From positions 744,001-808,000 of the forward strand of contig JACGCM010001313.1 of the NCBI GenBank assembly GCA_014058105.1: a stretch of DNA of 64,000 bases, in the 5' to 3' direction. Below are positions 63,798 through 64,000 of this stretch, piece by piece. Both the position numbers and the translations under genes were made by a program. Under the pieces are notes generated by a model. It worked only from the letters and a program-made list of their open reading frames with translations. It did not search any database and was not told where the DNA came from. Each line of letters begins with the position of its first letter. Position 1 is the first letter of the stretch. This stretch comes from Kingdonia uniflora (taxonomy: Eukaryota > Streptophyta > Magnoliopsida > Ranunculales > Circaeasteraceae).

Positions 63798-64000
63798 TTG
63801 ATTAATACGAGCGGTAAGTTTGTGTTATTAGTGCAACGATTAAAGTATTGCCTACTATGACAATGTCTCCTAAGCAATAAATTGAAATGGGGAAGTTGTA
63901 AGAGGAGGTTGTGGTACATTTCGATCACAACCCGTTATAGTTTTTTGCTACACAGTTCAAGCTACAATAAACTCGCCATATGAAGTGAATGTCGTATCTA

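Larger units (their letters stand above)
61596..64000 (+). mobile_element. Ty3/gypsy retrotransposon, 5' part (runs off window)
   Basis: A 5' LTR of about 570 bp (61600-62172) is followed by a primer site, gag and protease; pol lies beyond the window. The gag and protease carry several stops. The LTR has TTCGAA-centred words like those of the Copia element. LTR edges are approximate because the partner LTR is not in the window. Confidence 0.8.

Overview
The window reads as a nuclear plant chromosome, most likely from a eudicot. It holds Ty1/copia and Ty3/gypsy LTR retrotransposons, PIF/Harbinger, hAT and Mutator-like DNA transposons, plant-type introns, an auxin-conjugate hydrolase gene and a plant mobile domain (PMD) protein. 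It is a nested transposon landscape with very little host sequence. Most coding regions carry stops or frameshifts. The species cannot be told from the sequence.

Layout. 1-9.1 kb: remnants of an unrecognised plus-strand gene (a basic, NLS-like part, then acidic Glu/Val-rich repeats). It is split by a hAT-like element (511-994), a decayed Copia element (1206-6412) and a long foldback element (7488-8868). 9.1-12.7 kb: a short coiled-coil ORF; a TRIM retrotransposon (9974-11401, TSD CTTAA) that interrupts a minus-strand reading frame; and a copy of a dispersed repeat (called R here) that holds a hAT MITE (11839-12240, TSD ATTACAAC). 12.7-18.9 kb: a defective PIF/Harbinger element (12679-18534) abutting a Tourist-like MITE (18538-18867), both inside the same R copy. 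19-22.4 kb: LTR-like remnants and a Tip100-type hAT MITE (21114-21700). 22.4-26.3 kb: the one recognisable host gene, an ILR1-like IAA-amino acid hydrolase (minus strand, five exons). Its first intron contains a Pack-MULE carrying a fragment of a UDP-glucuronate 4-epimerase gene.

28.5-53 kb: a 24.5-kb composite of Tat-type Ty3/gypsy elements bounded by two LTRs that share the target duplication ACATC. It contains two internal regions joined through a truncated middle LTR. The right unit keeps gag-PR-RT-RH-INT (minus strand) plus a spliced antisense coiled-coil gene (plus strand). The left unit has lost its pol to a second, chromovirus-like gypsy element (31.45-37.24 kb). Two 1.08-kb tracts in the composite are identical except for one T, although their flanks are clearly diverged.

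54.3-61.1 kb: a complete-ended PIF/Harbinger element (TSD TTA) with a nearly full-length DDE transposase, a Myb/NAM-associated ORF1 and, unusually, a PMD gene inside its termini. It sits in another R copy. 61.6-64 kb: the 5' LTR, gag and protease of a further gypsy element that runs off the window.

How the parts relate. The autonomous-type elements (Copia, Tat, PIF/Harbinger 54285-61081) carry their own replication or transposition genes, but every copy here is visibly inactivated. The small elements (TRIM, MITEs, foldback) lack genes and would depend on relatives elsewhere. The TRIM shares LTR ends and a primer-binding site type with the Tat elements. The PIF/Harbinger element with the PMD gene is the most unusual object in the window.
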